A stretch of 64,000 nucleotides of DNA from Roseateles_B sp041906185 (GTDB lineage Bacteria > Pseudomonadota > Gammaproteobacteria > Burkholderiales > Burkholderiaceae_C): contig JAYRJQ010000005.1 of assembly GCA_041906185.1 (NCBI GenBank), positions 62,001 through 126,000 of the forward strand, given 5' to 3'. The position numbers and the translations under genes are program-made. Position 1 is the first letter of the stretch. The number at the start of each line of letters is the position of its first letter. Below, one piece after another: positions 1-8,825 of this stretch. Under the pieces are notes generated by a model, which worked only from the letters and a program-made list of their open reading frames with translations, searched no databases and was not told the DNA's origin.

Positions 1-399
1 ATCGAAGCGGGCATCGACGGGACCCCAGCCCAGCGCGTGCGCGGGCCGGCCGGCGCACTTGGGCGCATCCTTGGGCAACTCCCCGGGTCCGCAGGCCCGC
101 AGAAAGGCATAGAGCACATGCGTCAGGCTGCCTCCGGGCAGCGCCGCCACGCGGCTCACCGGCTCCCAGTTCGCCACGTACAGGCCCAGCACCTTGCCGC
201 TGGTCGGCTCGAAGTCCAGCGCGCCCGGCTTGAACAAGCCAAGAGCTGGCAGCGGCGCCACCGATGTCGCGCGCGGTGTCGCCGCCTGGGTCGCCGCCGG
301 TGTCGACACCGGCTGCGCCCACGCCGCGGCCACGACGCAGGCCACGAGCAGCAGACCGACGCTGCGGCAGAGACGGCGGGGCCGGACGTGATTCAGCAT
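1..399 (-). CDS. GH18 chitinase-like secreted protein, N-terminal part (cut by window edge)
   Basis: Partial gene: 133 codons from an ATG at 399 run off the left edge, so the catalytic part is not in the window. The first 29 residues are a basic start plus a hydrophobic helix ending Ala-Trp-Ala-Gln, a typical signal peptide. A Thr/Ala/Pro linker follows, then a segment beginning KVLGLYVANWEPVS and continuing into LTHVLYAFL. This matches the first beta strand and the following strand of glycoside hydrolase family 18 (consensus: GYY..W, then LTHINYAF). A good Shine-Dalgarno (AAGGA) lies just upstream. Secretion and action on chitin or a related polymer are inferred from the family. The DxxDxDxE active-site motif lies outside the window and cannot be checked. 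Confidence 0.72.
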   Translation of the reverse strand, partial: MLNHVRPRRLCRSVGLLLVACVVAAAWAQPVSTPAATQAATPRATSVAPLPALGLFKPGALDFEPTSGKVLGLYVANWEPVSRVAALPGGSLTHVLYAFLRACGPGELPKDAPKCAGRPAHALGWGPVDARFD

Positions 400-519
400 G
401 ACATTCCTTCCACACAAGGCCTGACAGCCTAGCGCATTTCAGATGCCACTTGAATACCAATTAACGAGCTTCGGGCGAGCTCCTGTGGCCCTCGTCCGGG
501 GCGCGCTGCCGGTCTGCAT

Positions 520-1206
520 TCAGGGGGCTGCCTGGATCCGCACCTGCAGTTCGCGGCTGCTCACGGCCTCGGCATCGCGGCTGCTGAGGGTGCCGCGCTC
601 GGTGCGCCGCAGCTGGCCGCCGCTGCGGGCCAGCGTCACCCATTCGTCGAGCGGCACCAGGGCGGTGGACTCGATCTGCGTGCGCGCCGCGGGCTGGCCG
701 GGGGCGCCGGTGGGGGTCAGGTCTTGCGCGCGCAGCGTCACGCGCACGGGCTCGCGGCCGCCGGGCCAGTGCGGCTCGAGCGTGAAGCCCCGCAGCTGCT
801 CGACATAGCCCTGGCGCAGCTGCGCCCGGCCGGCGTCCCGCGGTGGCGTGCCGCCGTCGCCCGCGGCGGCCAGCGGCACGCTCACGTCCACCCACTGCAG
901 CGGCACCAGCTCACCCAGCTGCACCGAGGCCGGATAGCCGTTGAGCACGGTCAGGCGCTGCAGCAGCTGGCCTTGCGAGGCCTGCTGCTCGGTGCCGAGC
1001 ACGACCGCGCCGCGCGGCGAGACCGAGCCGCCCGTGCCCACCACCACGGCGCCATCGCGCACGCCGGCGACGGCCGCCTGGCTGACGCGGCTGTCGACCC
1101 AGCGCAGCTCGACCCACAGGTTGACGCGCGGCTCGGCCGACCACGCGGCGGGCGCCAGCGCCAGGGCGCCGGCAAGGCTGAGGAGGTGTCGGCGGAGCGG
1201 CTTCAT
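520..1206 (-). CDS. Exported protein of unknown function
   Basis: A 228-residue protein with a clear signal peptide (Lys/Arg start, Leu/Ala-rich helix, cleavage near residue 23, AWSA). I do not recognise the family with confidence. The mature part looks like beta-rich repeats: LLQRLTVLNGYPASVQLGE recalls the short strand-turn-strand found in secretin-type N domains, but no secretin pore domain follows, so this is a weak resemblance only. It ends 120 bases from the start of the chitinase-like gene on the same strand. The gene carries one copy of the 13-bp repeated motif, read here as Gln-Asp-Leu-Thr. Start is the ATG at 1206; the ribosome site is weak. Confidence 0.75.
   Translation of the reverse strand: MKPLRRHLLSLAGALALAPAAWSAEPRVNLWVELRWVDSRVSQAAVAGVRDGAVVVGTGGSVSPRGAVVLGTEQQASQGQLLQRLTVLNGYPASVQLGELVPLQWVDVSVPLAAAGDGGTPPRDAGRAQLRQGYVEQLRGFTLEPHWPGGREPVRVTLRAQDLTPTGAPGQPAARTQIESTALVPLDEWVTLARSGGQLRRTERGTLSSRDAEAVSSRELQVRIQAAP
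714..726 (+). repeat. Copy 1 of the 13-bp motif GGGTCAGGTCTTG
   Basis: Exact copy. It lies antisense inside the exported-protein gene 520-1206, where the coding strand reads CAA GAC CTG ACC (Gln-Asp-Leu-Thr). CAA is uncommon here; CAG is the usual Gln codon. See the finding on this repeat. Confidence 0.85.
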
Positions 1207-1258
1207 GGCGCGAGCATACGCCGCCTGCCGCGCGCGGGAAGCCTGGCGGTGCGCTCGC

Positions 1259-2167
1259 TCAGGCGCCCTCTGCCGCCGGCTTGCGCGCCCAGGGGCGCAG
1301 CGGCCACAGCAGATTCAGCGCGAGCCCGCTGAGCACCAGCGCCGCGGCGCCGAGCTTCCAGCCGGGCAGCGGCTCATGCAGGTACCACGCGGCGGAGCTC
1401 ATGCCGAAGACCGGCACCAGCAGCGCCATCGGCACGATCTGGGAGGCCGGATGGCGCGAGAGCAGCCAGCTCCACACGCCGTAGCCGAACAGCGTGTTGG
1501 CAAAGGCCTGCCAGGCCACGGCGGCCCAGGCGCCCACGCCCGCGTGGGCCAGCCCCTCGCCGATGCGGGCCGGGCCCTCGAAGACCAGCGACATGAGGAA
1601 CAGCGGCGGCGCCGCGAACACGCTGCTCCAGACCACGTAGGCGAGCATGTTCACGCGCCCCGCCTGCTTGCCGACGATGTTGCCGCTGGCCCAGCTGAAG
1701 GCGGCCAGCAGGATCATCCCCAGCCCGAGCACCGTGGTGCTGCCGTCCGTGTGGCTGGCGATCACGCCCAGCCCGCAGGCCGCCAGGGCCAGTGCGATCC
1801 ACTGGAAGCCGCGCACCGGTTCGTGCGTGATGCGCATGGCCAGCAGCAGCGTGAAGAAGACCTGCGTCTGGATCACGAGCGAGGCCAGCCCCGGGGAGAT
1901 CTGCGAGCCCATCGCCAGGTAGAGCAGGCCGAACTGCCCCACGCCCACGAGGGCGCCGTAGGCCGCGAGATTGCGCCAGGGCACGTCCGGACGGGGCAGG
2001 AAGAAGATGGCCGGCAGCACCGCCAGCGAGAAGCGCAGCGCCGCGAACAGCAGCGGCGGGAAGGCATTGAGCCCGAGGCGGATCACGACGAAGTTGCTGC
2101 CCCAGATGGCCACGACGGCCAGGGCCAACAGGAAGTGACGAAGGGGAAGTCTGCCGGAGCTGCTCAA
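1259..2167 (-). CDS. eamA: EamA-family drug/metabolite exporter
   Basis: A 302-residue integral membrane protein with about ten hydrophobic segments arranged as two EamA repeats (roughly 10-140 and 150-290). The opening AVVAIWGSNFVVIRLGL, the later PPLLFAALRF and PLLVPVFGMSSA-type segments closely follow E. coli EamA (YdeD), which exports O-acetylserine and cysteine. The substrate here is inferred and could differ, because the DMT superfamily is broad. There is no nearby ATG, so the start is a TTG at 2167 preceded by GAGG. The length fits the family. It stands alone between the exported unknown and the divergent M48 gene, with a 220-base gap upstream. Confidence 0.85.
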   Translation of the reverse strand: MSSSGRLPLRHFLLALAVVAIWGSNFVVIRLGLNAFPPLLFAALRFSLAVLPAIFFLPRPDVPWRNLAAYGALVGVGQFGLLYLAMGSQISPGLASLVIQTQVFFTLLLAMRITHEPVRGFQWIALALAACGLGVIASHTDGSTTVLGLGMILLAAFSWASGNIVGKQAGRVNMLAYVVWSSVFAAPPLFLMSLVFEGPARIGEGLAHAGVGAWAAVAWQAFANTLFGYGVWSWLLSRHPASQIVPMALLVPVFGMSSAAWYLHEPLPGWKLGAAALVLSGLALNLLWPLRPWARKPAAEGA

Positions 2168-2387
2168 GGGACGCCTCGCGAGCGCGTGTGCGCAAAGGGA
2201 TGCAGCCTAGCAGGCTGGCCTGGGCCGCCGCCGCCGCAGGGCCTCGAAGAGCGCACAGGACGCGGCTCTTCCCCCATAAGGGGGTCTGATCCCGCGCTGC
2301 GACTGGGCACAATCGCGCGTCGCGCTCACGGGCGTCTCCTCGCCATTCCCGCGGTCAGCAAGGGCCGTCGGCCTCACAGGAAGTTGA

Positions 2388-3578
2388 ATGAAAGAACTCG
2401 TCTACCCCAAGGAACGCACCCTGGGCCTGATCACCCTGGTGCTGGGCGTCATCGTCTGGCTCGCGCTCATTGTCGGCACGTTCGGCACGGCGCTGATCGG
2501 CCTGCTGTTCGCCTTCCTGGCCTACGTCTTCGCGCAGTCCGCGCTGATCTCCTACATCAAGGGCAACGGCGTCGAGCTGACGGCCAACCAGTTCCCGGAC
2601 CTCTGGGACCAGTTCGAGGACTGCTGCCGCCGCCTGGACATGCCCAAGCTGCCGCGCGCCTACGTGCTCAATGGTGACGGCATGCTCAACGCCTTCGCCA
2701 CGCGCTTCCTCGGCACCCAGTACGTCGTGCTGCTGAGCGGCACGCTGGAGGCCATGGCGCAGCATGAGGACGGCGTGCGCTTCTACCTCGGCCACGAGCT
2801 CGGCCACCTGCGCATGAAGCACCTGCAGGGTCAGGTCTTGCGCTGGCCGGTGCTGTGGCTGCCGCTGCTGGGCGCCGCCTATTCGCGGGCCCGCGAGTAC
2901 ACCTGCGACCGCCACGGCGCCGCCTGCTGCAAGACGCCCGAAGGCGCCGCCCGTGCGCTGGCCGCGCTGGCCGCCGGCTCCCAGCGCTGGCGTGACCTCA
3001 ACCTGCCGAGCTACCTCAAGCAGCTGCGCGAGACGCGCGGCTTCTGGATGTCCTTCCACGAGCTCTGCGCCGCCTACCCCTGGCACACCAAGCGCGTCGC
3101 CCGCGTGCTGCCGGACGCCAAGGTGCCCTCGCGCAATCCGCTGGCCTATCTGCTGGCCGTCTTCATCCCCTACGCCGGCCGGCTGGGCGCAGGCTTCGGT
3201 CTGCTGATGCTGGTCTACATCATCGGCGTGCTGGCGGCCATCGCCGTCCCGGCGTATCAGGACTACCAGCTGCGCGCCAAGGCCGTCACGCTGCTGATGG
3301 ACTCGGCGCCGGCCCGCCAGGCGCTCTCGACCTACTACAAGGACCAGGAGTCGATTCCCGACAGCCTCGAGCAGCTGGGCATCAGCGACACCCTGCCCAC
3401 CGGCCAGCGCATGAGCCTCAACGGCGAGAACATGACGCTGTCCATCCCCCTGGGCAAGGGCTCGCTGGACCTGGTGCCCCAGGTGCAGAAGGACGGCAGC
3501 CTGCTGTGGGTCTGTGAGACCAATGGCGACCTGACGCTGAAGAAGCTGCCGATGAACTGCGAGCACGGCATTCCCTGA
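2388..3578 (+). CDS. Membrane M48 metallopeptidase fused to a pilin-like C-terminal domain
   Basis: A 396-residue protein with two parts. Residues about 11-54 form two membrane helices. The M48 (HtpX-like) zinc protease follows: HELGH at 136-140 supplies two zinc ligands and the catalytic Glu137, and Glu170 in REYTCD is the expected third ligand. Residues about 276-298 (IIGVLAAIAVPAYQDYQLRAK) are almost identical to the conserved N-terminal helix of type IV pilins. The remaining 100 residues follow a pilin layout, ending in a Cys376...LP..Cys391 loop like the pilin disulfide-bonded D region. There is no prepilin peptidase leader, because the protease precedes the helix, so assembly into a pilus looks unlikely. 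The active site looks intact. Function is inferred to be membrane protein quality control. It carries motif copy 2 (Gly-Gln-Val-Leu at 148-151). Confidence 0.9.
   Translation: MKELVYPKERTLGLITLVLGVIVWLALIVGTFGTALIGLLFAFLAYVFAQSALISYIKGNGVELTANQFPDLWDQFEDCCRRLDMPKLPRAYVLNGDGMLNAFATRFLGTQYVVLLSGTLEAMAQHEDGVRFYLGHELGHLRMKHLQGQVLRWPVLWLPLLGAAYSRAREYTCDRHGAACCKTPEGAARALAALAAGSQRWRDLNLPSYLKQLRETRGFWMSFHELCAAYPWHTKRVARVLPDAKVPSRNPLAYLLAVFIPYAGRLGAGFGLLMLVYIIGVLAAIAVPAYQDYQLRAKAVTLLMDSAPARQALSTYYKDQESIPDSLEQLGISDTLPTGQRMSLNGENMTLSIPLGKGSLDLVPQVQKDGSLLWVCETNGDLTLKKLPMNCEHGIP
2828..2840 (+). repeat. Copy 2 of the 13-bp motif GGGTCAGGTCTTG
   Basis: Exact copy inside the M48 protease gene, sense orientation, read GGT CAG GTC TTG (Gly-Gln-Val-Leu) just after the zinc-binding helix. 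GGT and TTG are uncommon codons in this window. Confidence 0.85.
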
Positions 3579-3600
3579 CACGAGGGACGCATGCAATGAC

Positions 3601-3624
3601 AAAGGGGGCCTCGGCCCCCTTTTC
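3601..3624. terminator. Bidirectional terminator between M48 gene and rlmJ
   Basis: AAAGGGGG, a short loop, then CCCCCTTTT: a G/C stem flanked by A and T tracts on both sides, placed between two convergent genes. It should serve the protease gene on the plus strand and rlmJ on the minus strand. Confidence 0.8.
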
Positions 3625-3641
3625 TCATGGTGCGGCGGGAC

Positions 3642-4496
3642 TCAGTTCGCGCGCTGCTCCAGCACGAAATTGGCGCCGTCGTACTGGCCGAGGTGCTCGA
3701 CGAGGTAGGGCAGGCACTCCTGCAGCTCGTCGTGCAGCGTGAAGGGCGGGTTGGCCACGAACATGCCGCTGCCCAGCATGCCAAAGCCGCGCTCGTCCGG
3801 CTGCGTCACGGTCAGGCGCACATGCAGCCAGCCCTTCTTGGCCGCGGCATCGGCCGCGGCCTTCAGGCGCGTGGCAAGCTGCGCGGACTCCAGCGCCTGC
3901 AGCTGCGGGTACCAGATCATGAAGACGCCGTCGGCAAAGCGCTGCAGGCCCTCGCGCAGCGCGGCCAGCACCTTGCCGTAGTCCGTCTTGATCTCGTAAG
4001 GCGGATCCATCAGCACCGCGCCACGACGCGACGGCGGCGGCAGCTCGCCCTTGAGCGAGGCGAAGCCATCCTTGTCGGACACCTGCGTGTTGGGGCGATC
4101 CGCCAGGTAGCTGGCGAGGATGCGGTGGTCCGTCGGATGAAGTTCGTAGACGCGCAGGCGGTCGGCTTCGCGCATCAGCAGGTTGGCAATGGCCGGCGAG
4201 CCCGGGTACTGGCGCAGCTGCCCGTCGGGATTGAAGTCCTTGACGAGCTGCACATAGGCCGCGAGCGCTTCCGGCAGGTCCTGGCGGTCCCAGAGACGGG
4301 AGATGCCGGTGCCGTACTCGGCGTTCTTCTGGGCATAGCGGCCCTCGACGGAATAGCCGCCGGCGCCGGCATGGGTGTCCACGAGGGTGTAGGGCTTGTC
4401 CTTCTCCCCCAGATAGCGCAGGACGCGGGCCAGCACCAGGTGTTTGAGGACGTCGGCATGGTTGCCGGCATGGAAAGCGTGTCGATAGGCGAGCAT
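3642..4496 (-). CDS. rlmJ: 23S rRNA (adenine2030-N6)-methyltransferase RlmJ
   Basis: A 284-residue protein (E. coli RlmJ is about 280) that uses S-adenosylmethionine to methylate N6 of A2030 in 23S rRNA. It begins MLAYRHAFHAGNHADVLKH, the family signature. The SAM-binding region includes VDTHAGAGGYS (about 39-49), and the catalytic N6-adenine motif is DPPY at 164-167, the same position as in the E. coli enzyme. The frame extends 13 codons further upstream, but the conserved MLAYRHAF start fixes the ATG at 4496. The gene is convergent with the M48 gene and divergent from the flavin reductase gene. Confidence 0.95.
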   Translation of the reverse strand: MLAYRHAFHAGNHADVLKHLVLARVLRYLGEKDKPYTLVDTHAGAGGYSVEGRYAQKNAEYGTGISRLWDRQDLPEALAAYVQLVKDFNPDGQLRQYPGSPAIANLLMREADRLRVYELHPTDHRILASYLADRPNTQVSDKDGFASLKGELPPPSRRGAVLMDPPYEIKTDYGKVLAALREGLQRFADGVFMIWYPQLQALESAQLATRLKAAADAAAKKGWLHVRLTVTQPDERGFGMLGSGMFVANPPFTLHDELQECLPYLVEHLGQYDGANFVLEQRAN

Positions 4497-4678
4497 GTGC
4501 GCACTGTAGCAAGCGGCTCGCGCGCCACCTAGCACAGCGGCGTCCGGCCTGCAGCGGCGGGCCCCATGTCCGGGCGCCGTGCAGCGATGTCGCCGGCGTG
4601 GCAGGCAGCCCCGCCCCGGCTTGGCTACGCTTGCGTCCTCGTTCCCCCAACCCGGCCCCAGTGCCGCGTCAGAAGTAC

Positions 4679-5752
4679 ATGCCTCAACTCTTCGACCCCG
4701 TCCGCGTCGGCGACCTCGAGCTCGCCAACCGCATCGTCATGGCGCCGCTGACCCGCAGCCGCTCGGTCGGTCTCAAGCCCGGCCCGCTGGCCGTCGAGTA
4801 CTACCGCCAGCGCGCCAATGCCGGCCTCATCATCACCGAGGGCGCCCAGATCAGCCCCGAGGGCCAGGGCTACCTCGACACCCCCGGCATCTACAGCCCC
4901 GAGCAGGTCGAGGCCTGGAAGCGGGTCACCGACGCCGTGCACGCCGAGGGCGGCAAGATCGCCGTGCAGCTGTGGCACGTGGGTCGCATCTCGCATGCCG
5001 ACTTCCAGCCGGGCGGCGGCGCGCCCGTGTCGTCCTCGGCCCGTCGCATCGAGGCCAAGACCTTCACCTCGCGCGGCCTCGAGACCGTCACGCCGGCCCG
5101 CGCCCTGCGCACCGAGGAGATCCCCGGCGTCGTGGCCAGCTACGTCCATGCGGCGCGCTGCGCCATGGAGGCCGGCTTCGATGCCGTCGAGGTGCACGGC
5201 GCCAACGGCTACCTGATCGACCAGTTCCTGCGCGACAGCATCAACGACCGCACCGATGCCTACGGCGGCTCCATCGAGAACCGCGCCCGCTTCCTCGTCG
5301 AGGTGATGACCGCGGTGAGCCAGGCCATCGGCGCCGGCCGCACCGGCCTGCGCCTGAGCCCCGTCACGCCCGTGAACGACGCCGGCCAGGACAGCCAGGC
5401 CCAGGCGCTGTTCAACTACGTCGTCGAGCAGCTGGCCCCGCTGAACCTCGCCTTCCTGCATGTGATCGAAGGCCAGACCGGCGGCGCCCGGGACGTCGCG
5501 CCCTTCGACTACGAGGCCCTGCACCAGCGCTTCAAGGGCGCCTGGATGGTCAACAACGGCTACAGCCGCGACATGGCGATGCGGGTGGTGGCCGACGGCC
5601 GGGCGGATCTCGTCGCCTTCGGCCGCGACTACATCAGCAATCCGGACCTCGTGCGCCGTCTGCGCCTGAACGCCGAGCTGGCTCCGGTGGAGCGCGCCAC
5701 GCTGTACGGCGGCGGCGCGAAGGGCTACACGGACTACCCGGCCCTCGCCTGA
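4679..5752 (+). CDS. nemA: Old Yellow Enzyme family NADH:flavin oxidoreductase (NemA-like)
   Basis: A 357-residue FMN enzyme of the Old Yellow Enzyme family, which reduces activated C=C bonds such as those of N-ethylmaleimide and nitro esters using NAD(P)H. It opens LFDPVRVGDLELANRIVMAPLTRSR, the family N-terminus. The substrate-binding His173 and Asn176 lie in EVHGANGYL, and DAYGGSIENRARF follows. The late segment LVAFGRDYISNPDLVRRL closes the phosphate-binding part of the barrel. Length and motifs are those of NemA/xenobiotic reductases. The physiological substrate is unknown. The start is the ATG at 4679; the ribosome site is weak. It is convergent with the MOSC gene, 19 bases away. Confidence 0.9.
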   Translation: MPQLFDPVRVGDLELANRIVMAPLTRSRSVGLKPGPLAVEYYRQRANAGLIITEGAQISPEGQGYLDTPGIYSPEQVEAWKRVTDAVHAEGGKIAVQLWHVGRISHADFQPGGGAPVSSSARRIEAKTFTSRGLETVTPARALRTEEIPGVVASYVHAARCAMEAGFDAVEVHGANGYLIDQFLRDSINDRTDAYGGSIENRARFLVEVMTAVSQAIGAGRTGLRLSPVTPVNDAGQDSQAQALFNYVVEQLAPLNLAFLHVIEGQTGGARDVAPFDYEALHQRFKGAWMVNNGYSRDMAMRVVADGRADLVAFGRDYISNPDLVRRLRLNAELAPVERATLYGGGAKGYTDYPALA

Positions 5753-5771
5753 GTCCAGGGACCGGCGCGGC

Positions 5772-6341
5772 TCAGTCGCGCCGCATCCTCGCCCGGAACA
5801 GCTCCGCGATGCCGACCTCGCGGGGCCCCGGCACCAGCTCGAAGGACTCGCCGGCCTGCAGGGTGCCGGGCTTGACCACCGCCAGGTAGAAGCCGCACCA
5901 GCCGCTCTGGCTCATCAGCTTCGCCGCCTGATTGAAGCCCATCACGGCATTGAACTTGAAGCAGGGCTGGCGAGGCTCGCTCACCGCCAGCTCGCAGTCC
6001 GGAAAATGCAGGACGTCCCCCACCCAGACGTCCTGCTCCACGAGCCCGTCCAGGGTGAGGTTCTCACCCAGCGCGCCCGGCGCCAGCGGCTCGTCCCAGC
6101 CCGCCACCTTGGCCTGCGCCCGCACCGTCTGCCAGAAGGCGTAGTGCGCCTGCGGATAGGCGTAGAGCGCCTTGCTGAGGCCGCCGTGCACGCTCAGGTC
6201 CGCCTGCTCGTCCCCTTCCAGACCCAGCGGCGCCACGGCGACGCGACCCTCGCGCGGCGCCTTGCGGATGCCGCTGGCATGGGTCCGGCCGTCGATCAGC
6301 AGGGATTGGACGCGGCCGGTGTTGAGCGAATTCAGGCGCAT
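5772..6341 (-). CDS. MOSC domain protein, YiiM-like
   Basis: A 189-residue protein with the MOSC fold, used by molybdenum cofactor-dependent enzymes and sulfurases. GLEGDEQADLSVHGG (about 40-55), the following YPQAHY, and SEPRQPCFKFN with the conserved Cys match E. coli YiiM, which helps detoxify 6-N-hydroxylaminopurine. It is shorter than YiiM (about 224), lacking the C-terminal 3-alpha extension. The frame continues upstream without a stop, but the MRLNSLNTGRVQSLLIDG start at 6341 gives the family N-terminus. Role as an N-hydroxylated base reductase partner is inferred from the family. Confidence 0.82.
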   Translation of the reverse strand: MRLNSLNTGRVQSLLIDGRTHASGIRKAPREGRVAVAPLGLEGDEQADLSVHGGLSKALYAYPQAHYAFWQTVRAQAKVAGWDEPLAPGALGENLTLDGLVEQDVWVGDVLHFPDCELAVSEPRQPCFKFNAVMGFNQAAKLMSQSGWCGFYLAVVKPGTLQAGESFELVPGPREVGIAELFRARMRRD

Positions 6342-6797
6342 GGCAGAAGCGGAAGTGGGCCAGGGTGCCGCACTGTAAGGCCTGCGGCTTGCCCTGGCTG
6401 GCGAGGCGGTTGCCAGGATGAGGCCGAGCAAACCAGATCCAGACCAATGAAGCACCGACGTGAGAAATGTCGCCCAGGCGAAGCTCCCGGACCCCGCAAT
6501 GCCAGAAGCTGCGGTATCTATTCCGGAAACGCATAGATAGGGTCAGCCTGGGAGTTACGGCGTGATTACATTGCGGTGACAATCGTTTCCCCACCTGCCG
6601 CGACCCGGCGGTGGACACCCCGCCGGGCTCAGAACCTGAGGCTCGGCAAGTGCCTGACATCGCGATGCAGACCGGCGATCCGGCTGTGTTCCAGAGCGGC
6701 ATTGGGCCAGGCCCGGCCCGCGCATCCCCTCGCTTCCCGCCAGGGGCCGCCGCCCGAGCCTGACCCAATTCTGCTTTTCAACATCGAAGGACTTGCC
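6342..6797. promoter_or_regulatory. 456-base gap upstream of pckG
   Basis: No gene seen. The stretch 6460-6600 is less GC-rich than its surroundings. A weak promoter-like pair for pckG is TTACGG (6555-6560) and GACAAT (6578-6583) with a 17-base spacer; it would give a leader of about 200 bases. The -35 match is poor, so this is a tentative call. The rest reads as plain GC-rich spacer. Confidence 0.25.
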
Positions 6798-8666
6798 ATG
6801 AACCAACCCGTGATGGAAGGGCTGCGCCTGAACGTGCCCGCCTACGTCAAGCACCAGCGCCTGATCGCCTGGGTGGCCGAGATCGCCGCCCTGACCCAGG
6901 CCAAGGACGTCTACTGGTGCGACGGCAGCCAGGAAGAGTACGACCGCCTCTGCCAGCAGCTGGTGGACGCCGGTACCTTCAAGAAACTCAACCCCGCCAA
7001 GCGCGCCAACAGCTACCTCGCCTGCAGCGACCCGAGCGACGTCGCCCGCGTGGAAGACCGCACCTTCATCTGCTCGCAGAACAAGGAAGACGCCGGCCCC
7101 ACCAACAACTGGATGGCCCCGGCCGAGATGCGCGTCCTGCTGCAGACCGGCGAGAGCGCGCTGTTCAAGGGCGCCATGAAGGGCCGCACCCTGTACGTGG
7201 TGCCCTTCAGCATGGGCCCGATCGGCTCGCCCATCGCCCACATCGGCGTGGAGCTCTCGGACAGCCCCTACGTGGCCGTCAACATGCGCATCATGACCCG
7301 CATGGGCAAGGCCGTCCTCGACGTGCTGGGCGACAACGGCGCCTTCGTGCCCTGCGTGCACACCGTGGGCGCACCGCTGGAAGCCGGCCAGGCCGACGTC
7401 AAGTGGCCCTGCAACAAGACCAAGTACATCGTTCACTACCCCGAGACCCGCGAGATCTGGTCCTACGGCTCGGGCTACGGCGGCAACGCCCTGCTGGGCA
7501 AGAAGTGCTTCGCGCTGCGCATCGCCTCGACCATGGGTCGCGACCAGGGCTGGCTGGCCGAGCACATGCTCATCCTGGGTCTGACCTCGCCCGAGGGCAA
7601 GAAGTACCACTTCGCCGCCGCCTTCCCCAGCGCCTGCGGCAAGACCAACTTCTCCATGCTGATCCCGCCCAAGGCCTTCGACGGCTGGAAGGTGACGACG
7701 GTCGGTGACGACATCGCCTGGATCAAGCCCGGTGCCGACGGCCGCCTGTACGCGATCAACCCGGAAGCCGGCTACTTCGGCGTGGCCCCCGGCACGAACA
7801 CGCTGACCAACTACAACTGCATGGCCAGCCTTCACCGCGACGTCATCTTCACCAACGTCGCGCTGACCGACGACGGCGACGTCTGGTGGGAGTCCATGAC
7901 CGACACCCCGCCGGCGCACCTGATCGACTGGCAAGGCAAGGACTGGACGCCCGCCATCGCCAAGGAGACCGGCGCCAAGGCCGCCCACCCGAACGCCCGC
8001 TTCACGGTGGCCGCGACCAACAACCCCGCCCTGGACCCGGACTGGAACAACCCGGCCGGCGTGCCGATCGACGGCTTCATCTTCGGTGGCCGCCGCTCGA
8101 CGACCGTGCCGCTGGTGACCGAGGCCCGCGACTGGGTGGAAGGCGTCTACATGGCCGCGACCATGGGCTCCGAGACCACCGCCGCGGCCGCCGGCCAGCA
8201 GGGCGTGGTGCGCCGCGACCCCTTCGCCATGCTGCCCTTCATGGGCTACAACATGGCCGACTACTTCCAGCACTGGCTGGACCTCGGCAAGAAGCTGGCC
8301 GACGGCGGCGCCACGCTGCCCAAGATCTTCTGCGTGAACTGGTTCCGCAAGGGCGCCGACGGCAAGTTCGTGTGGCCCGGCTACGGCGAGAACATGCGCG
8401 TCCTGAAGTGGATGCTGGACCGCGTGACGGGCAGCCAGGCCGGCGAGGAGCACGTCTTCGGCGTGACTCCGCGCTACGAGGACCTGAACTGGGACGGTCT
8501 GAACTTCAGTAAGGAGCAGTTCGAGGTGGCCACCCGCATCGACAAGGCCGACTGGGCCGCCGAGCTGAAGCTGCACGACGAGCTCTTCGCGCAGCTGGCC
8601 TACCACCTGCCGGCCGAGCTGCCGGCCACCAAGGCCAAGATCGAACAGCGCCTGGCCGCCGAGTGA
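6798..8666 (+). CDS. pckG: Phosphoenolpyruvate carboxykinase (GTP)
   Basis: A 622-residue GTP-dependent PEP carboxykinase, which converts oxaloacetate and GTP to phosphoenolpyruvate, CO2 and GDP, the entry step of gluconeogenesis. The P-loop FPSACGKTN carries the reactive Cys280 and Lys282 typical of the GTP class (the ATP class lacks this Cys). Other landmarks are MGPIGSP (substrate loop), GGNALLGKKC, VGDDIAWIK and FGGRRSTTVPL. Full length for the family. The frame is open upstream, but the ATG at 6798 with GAAGG seven bases before it matches family starts. Single-gene unit followed by a strong terminator. Confidence 0.97.
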   Translation: MNQPVMEGLRLNVPAYVKHQRLIAWVAEIAALTQAKDVYWCDGSQEEYDRLCQQLVDAGTFKKLNPAKRANSYLACSDPSDVARVEDRTFICSQNKEDAGPTNNWMAPAEMRVLLQTGESALFKGAMKGRTLYVVPFSMGPIGSPIAHIGVELSDSPYVAVNMRIMTRMGKAVLDVLGDNGAFVPCVHTVGAPLEAGQADVKWPCNKTKYIVHYPETREIWSYGSGYGGNALLGKKCFALRIASTMGRDQGWLAEHMLILGLTSPEGKKYHFAAAFPSACGKTNFSMLIPPKAFDGWKVTTVGDDIAWIKPGADGRLYAINPEAGYFGVAPGTNTLTNYNCMASLHRDVIFTNVALTDDGDVWWESMTDTPPAHLIDWQGKDWTPAIAKETGAKAAHPNARFTVAATNNPALDPDWNNPAGVPIDGFIFGGRRSTTVPLVTEARDWVEGVYMAATMGSETTAAAAGQQGVVRRDPFAMLPFMGYNMADYFQHWLDLGKKLADGGATLPKIFCVNWFRKGADGKFVWPGYGENMRVLKWMLDRVTGSQAGEEHVFGVTPRYEDLNWDGLNFSKEQFEVATRIDKADWAAELKLHDELFAQLAYHLPAELPATKAKIEQRLAAE

Positions 8667-8687
8667 TCACGGCCTGCGTCGCAGCGA

Positions 8688-8711
8688 AGCCCGCCTCGTG
8701 CGGGCTTTTTT
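8688..8711 (+). terminator. Rho-independent terminator of pckG
   Basis: AGCCCGC, five-base loop, GCGGGCT, then six T. It lies 21 bases past the pckG stop. Confidence 0.9.
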
Positions 8712-8753
8712 CATGGCCGCACGGCTTCATGGGCGCGCGGCCACCGCAGACGC

Positions 8754-8785
8754 AAAAAAACCTGCCGGCTTCATCAGCGGGCAGG
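8754..8785 (-). terminator. Rho-independent terminator of the small gene 8826-9065
   Basis: On the minus strand CCTGCC, a loop, GGCAGG, then seven T. It sits about 40 bases past the stop of the 79-residue gene and shows that this small gene has its own transcript end. Confidence 0.8.
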
Positions 8786-8825
8786 CTCAACAGAGCAAGA
8801 CGGCCCGAAGGCCGTTGCAGGAGAC

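Noticed and set aside
6555..8606. A 683-codon open frame opposite pckG, and similar ones opposite nadC/RDD (32964-36167) and the lipoprotein region (57600-60590)
   Set aside because: Same GC shadow effect. None shows a domain, and each covers a well-supported gene on the other strand.
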